Shown here: piece after piece, positions 61,541 to 64,000 of the stretch
Numbering within the stretch: the first letter of the stretch is position 1
How the letters are laid out: each line of letters begins with the position of its first letter
Notes under the pieces: generated by a model
The model's input: only the letters and a program-made list of their open reading frames with translations
Told to the model about the DNA's origin: nothing
The model's database searches: none
Position numbers and translations under genes: made by a program
NCBI GenBank assembly: GCA_003221515.1
Contig: QHSI01000097.1
Location: forward strand, 106,436-170,435
DNA: 64,000 nucleotides
DNA from: Candidatus Rokuibacteriota bacterium
GTDB lineage: Bacteria; Methylomirabilota; Methylomirabilia; Rokubacteriales; CSP1-6
Direction of reading: 5' to 3'

Positions 61541-62469
61541 CGACGACGCTCAAGACCGCGATCGCGACGTACCCGCACACGAAGACGCTGAAGGACGGAA
61601 GCGTGGCGGCAGGGGACCTCAAGTTCGACCACGTGGAGGTCAGCCCGATCGTCGCGGCCTTCCGGCGGATGGTGAGGACGCTCGAGTTCGACGTCTCGGA
61701 GATGGCGATCACGACGTACCTGACGGCGAAGGCCCACGGCAAGGCGTTCACGGCGCTGCCGGTCTTCATCATGCGCCAGTTCCACCACGCGCCGATCGTC
61801 TACAACGTGCATGCGGGCGTGGCCTCGCCGAAGGACCTCGAGGGCAAGAAGGTCGGCGTGCGCGCCTACACCGTGACGACCGGCGTCTGGGTGCGCGGCA
61901 TCTTGAAATCCGAGTACGGCGTGGACCTCGACAAGATCACCTGGGTCGTCGTCGACGAGGAGCACGTCCAGGAATACCGCAAGCCCTCGAACGTGGAGGA
62001 GCGGCCCAAGGCGAACCTCGGCGAGATGGTCGCCAAGGGCGAGCTGGCGGCGGCCATTGGCGCCGGCAAGGTCGACTCGCCGGACGTCGCGCCGCTGTTC
62101 CCGAACGCGGGCGAGCTCGAGGCGGCCTGGTACCGGAAGACCGGGATCTATCCGATCAACCACACGGTCGTCGTCAAGGACTCGCTGCTCCAGGCTGACC
62201 CGACGCTGGGGCCCCGGGTGTTCAGCGCCTTCAAGGACGCCAAGGGCGCGCTGCTGAAGCAGCTCGCCGGAGGCGGGGAGCTCTCGGGCGAGGCTCAGAC
62301 GCTGGCGCAGCGGCGAAAGGTCGTCGGCGACGACCCGCTGCCCTATGGGCTGGCGAAGAACCGCAGGGCGATGGAGGCGATCATTCGTTTCGCGCTCGAC
62401 CAGAAGATCTTGCCGCGCGCGGTCGAGCCGGAGGCGATGTTCCCGGGCAACACGCTCGGGCTCGAATAG
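61537..62469 (+). CDS. 4,5-dihydroxyphthalate decarboxylase-like protein
   Basis: A 310-residue protein with the periplasmic-binding fold but no signal peptide, as in Pht5-type 4,5-dihydroxyphthalate decarboxylase. Typical text: MTTTLKTAIATYPHTKTLKDG, FDVSEMAITTYLTAKAHGKAF, TALPVFIMRQFHH and GKKVGVRAYTVTTGVWVRGIL. The preceding Rieske gene of phthalate dioxygenase type (overlap ATGA) makes a phthalate-to-protocatechuate pair plausible. Some relatives are just binding proteins, so the reaction is inferred. Confidence 0.85.
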   Translation: MTTTLKTAIATYPHTKTLKDGSVAAGDLKFDHVEVSPIVAAFRRMVRTLEFDVSEMAITTYLTAKAHGKAFTALPVFIMRQFHHAPIVYNVHAGVASPKDLEGKKVGVRAYTVTTGVWVRGILKSEYGVDLDKITWVVVDEEHVQEYRKPSNVEERPKANLGEMVAKGELAAAIGAGKVDSPDVAPLFPNAGELEAAWYRKTGIYPINHTVVVKDSLLQADPTLGPRVFSAFKDAKGALLKQLAGGGELSGEAQTLAQRRKVVGDDPLPYGLAKNRRAMEAIIRFALDQKILPRAVEPEAMFPGNTLGLE

Positions 62470-62472
62470 CGC

Positions 62473-63201
62473 TCAGGGCGTCGCGAGCGTCAGCTTCTCG
62501 AACATCGCGGCGAGCATCTCGTCGATGCCCGCCGACGCCCAGATATCGAAGAACGGCGAGCGCTGCATCGCGAGGAACACGCCCGCGTCCCGCTCCTTCG
62601 CCTGCGCCGAGGTCTCGCCCGGGCGTACCGCCTGCTGGTGGCCACGGATGGCGTCCTTGCGGTAGATGGCCGGGTACTCGATGTACCGGTGCAGCTCCCG
62701 GAAGTCCCTCGTGTAGAAGACCACCACCGGCAGCGACGCCCACTCGCCGCCGTTCTTCGTGTTCATGAACTCGAGCATCAGATCGTGGTTGCCGTCCGGG
62801 AACTTCGCCGGGTCGGGCCGCCGCTGAGCGAGGATCTTCTTGCCGTCGCGGTTGAAGATCCGGATCTCGAGCCCGCCGGCCTCGGCCAGCCGCGCCAGCA
62901 CCGGGACGTCGCGGCGGCAATCCGATGACCAGTCTTCGGAAATGACGAGGATCTTGGCCGGGCCGTTGGGCTGGGCGGCCAGCCACGTGATCGCGGCCAC
63001 CTGCTGGTCGCTCAGGCGTACCTTGGCGTAGCGCTCGCGGAGCACCCCGCTGTTGTCCTTGCGCGCGGCGCCCATCGACCCGCTGTCCGGGAAGTAGCTG
63101 CCGAACGCCTCGCGGGCGAGGTTCTCGGCGCTCCCGGTGTATTTCACGTACTCGTCGAAGGTCATGCCCCTGGCGAAACGCTCGGCGGTGACGATGCTCA
63201 T
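62473..63201 (-). CDS. Thioredoxin-fold protein with altered active site (WSSDC)
   Basis: A 242-residue cytosolic protein. The thioredoxin-like core is ILVISEDWSSDCRRDVPVLARL, followed by LEIRIFNRDG and a SLPVVVFYTRD cis-Pro strand. The CxxC motif has become W91-S-S-D-Cys95, keeping only the second cysteine, so dithiol exchange is unlikely. The N-terminal 60 residues and the last 50 are family-specific extensions. It converges with the decarboxylase-like gene, 3 bases apart, and is divergent from ligJ. Confidence 0.82.
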   Translation of the reverse strand: MSIVTAERFARGMTFDEYVKYTGSAENLAREAFGSYFPDSGSMGAARKDNSGVLRERYAKVRLSDQQVAAITWLAAQPNGPAKILVISEDWSSDCRRDVPVLARLAEAGGLEIRIFNRDGKKILAQRRPDPAKFPDGNHDLMLEFMNTKNGGEWASLPVVVFYTRDFRELHRYIEYPAIYRKDAIRGHQQAVRPGETSAQAKERDAGVFLAMQRSPFFDIWASAGIDEMLAAMFEKLTLATP

Positions 63202-63257
63202 GGCGGTATAGTATCCGGCGGATTCGACGACGCCAACACCAACGTAGTGAGGGCACC

Positions 63258-64000
63258 ATGATCATCGACTGTCACGGCCACTACACGACGGCGCCGAAGG
63301 AGCTCGAGGCCTACCGGCAGAAGCAGATCGCCGACCTGAAGGAGCCCGGACGGGCCGCGTCGAAGGGCACGCTGAGCATCACGGACGATCAGATTCGAGA
63401 AACGATCGAACAAGCCCAGCTGAAGCTACAACGAGAGCGCGGCACCGACGTCACCATCTTCTCGCCGCGCGCCGCCGGCATGTCGCACCACATCGGCGAC
63501 GCGACCACGAGCCTGCACTGGTCGCAGCACTGCAACGAGCTGATCCACCGGGTCTGCTCGCTGTTCCCGCAGAACTTCGTCGGCGTGGGCCAGCTGCCGC
63601 AGACGCCGGGCGTGCCGCCGAGCAACTGCATCGACGAGCTCGTGCGCTGCGTGAAGGACTTCGGCTTCATCGGCTGCAACCTGAACCCCGATCCCTCCGG
63701 GGGCTACTGGAAGGATCCTCCGCTGACGGACAAGTGGTGGTACCCGATCTACGAGAAGCTGGTGGAGCTCGACGTGCCCGCGATGATCCACGTGAGCGCG
63801 TCGTGCAATCCCAACTTCCACACGACCGGCGGCCACTACATCAACGGCGACACCACCGCGTTCATGCAGCTGATCACCGCCGACCTCTTCAAGGACTTCC
63901 CGACCCTGAAATTCATCATCCCCCACGGCGGCGGCGCGGTGCCGTACCACTGGGGGCGCTACCGCGGCATCGCGCAGGATCTGAAGAAGCCGCTGTTGAA
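63258..64000 (+). CDS. ligJ: 4-oxalomesaconate hydratase-like amidohydrolase, 5' part (truncated by window edge)
   Basis: The frame from the ATG at 63258 is open to the window end (247 codons, no stop). It begins MIIDCHGHYTTAPKELEAYR with the zinc ligands His6 and His8, and continues with GTDVTIFSPRAAGMSHHIGD, NFVGVGQLPQTPGV and FIIPHGGGAVPYHWGRYRG. This matches LigJ, which hydrates 4-oxalomesaconate in the protocatechuate 4,5-cleavage pathway. A GAGGG site precedes the ATG. Start and identity are well supported; the C-terminus is missing. Confidence 0.88.
   Translation, partial: MIIDCHGHYTTAPKELEAYRQKQIADLKEPGRAASKGTLSITDDQIRETIEQAQLKLQRERGTDVTIFSPRAAGMSHHIGDATTSLHWSQHCNELIHRVCSLFPQNFVGVGQLPQTPGVPPSNCIDELVRCVKDFGFIGCNLNPDPSGGYWKDPPLTDKWWYPIYEKLVELDVPAMIHVSASCNPNFHTTGGHYINGDTTAFMQLITADLFKDFPTLKFIIPHGGGAVPYHWGRYRGIAQDLKKPLL

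Overview
The window is about 64 kb of very GC-rich, densely packed bacterial chromosome, with many 1-4 base stop/start overlaps (ATGA, GTGA, TGATG) and frequent GTG or TTG starts. The content suggests an uncultivated soil or groundwater lineage close to Candidatus Rokubacteria / Methylomirabilota: LLM-class and PPOX-class oxidoreductases of F420-type families, CaiB/BaiF CoA transferases, Liv-type transporters, amidohydrolases, crotonyl-CoA carboxylase/reductase and a xanthine-dehydrogenase-type molybdenum subunit. This assignment is inference from gene content. I saw no rRNA, tRNA, CRISPR array, insertion sequence or phage gene.

Layout. 1-7239 (+): a tandem M16 peptidase pair, a secreted and a membrane protein, quinone oxidoreductase, a Tim44-like protein and an AsmA protein. 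7245-16685: methyltransferase, citrate synthase, then a tightly overlapped run (GT2, Gfo/Idh/MocA, a DapF homologue lacking both catalytic cysteines, LOG protein), a metal-receptor protein, RidA with a coupled 49-residue membrane protein, and a Nudix hydrolase. 16834-25202 (-): vanadium haloperoxidase, Ccr, LLM oxidoreductase, MATE exporter, amidohydrolase, a deleted CoA-transferase gene, a HicB-like small protein, a GlcG-type protein, a Rieske ferredoxin and a CADD-like di-iron oxygenase. 25229-29428: a GntR remnant, two paralogous GAF-GGDEF proteins (one degenerate), and a divergent 466-residue protein of unknown family. The two sides are separated by 400 bp carrying two divergent sigma-54 promoter matches. 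29435-33227 (-): PPOX and LLM proteins, formamidase-like protein, LigAB-type extradiol dioxygenase, cupin. 33301-40269: DUF1015, a solitary molybdopterin subunit, formate-THF ligase, an Hpt/response-regulator pair and a PHP protein. 40948-49186: patatin, MFS, CoA transferase, MmgE/PrpD, 2OG oxygenase, PAP2, amidohydrolase, lactonase-like MBL. 49239-56243: acyl-CoA dehydrogenase and a Liv-type importer interrupted by an HpaB-type hydroxylase. 56268-64000: an iron/polyamine-type ABC importer in one operon with a frameshifted Rieske ring hydroxylase and a 4,5-dihydroxyphthalate-decarboxylase-like protein, then a thioredoxin-like gene and the 5' part of ligJ.

How they work together. LigAB, the Rieske oxygenase, the decarboxylase-like protein and LigJ are steps of one route (phthalate-type aromatics to protocatechuate and 4,5-cleavage), scattered over 32 kb. 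Ccr, CoA transferases, acyl-CoA dehydrogenase and MmgE/PrpD point to CoA-ester and short-chain acid metabolism. The strongest candidates for undescribed biology are the sigma-54 / dual GGDEF / WRKFLD-repeat locus (25526-29428), the CADD-like oxygenase with its overlapping Rieske ferredoxin (24217-25202), and the cysteine-less DapF homologue (11251-12108). Three genes show the same kind of damage, an internal loss plus a frameshift; this could be real decay or assembly error.
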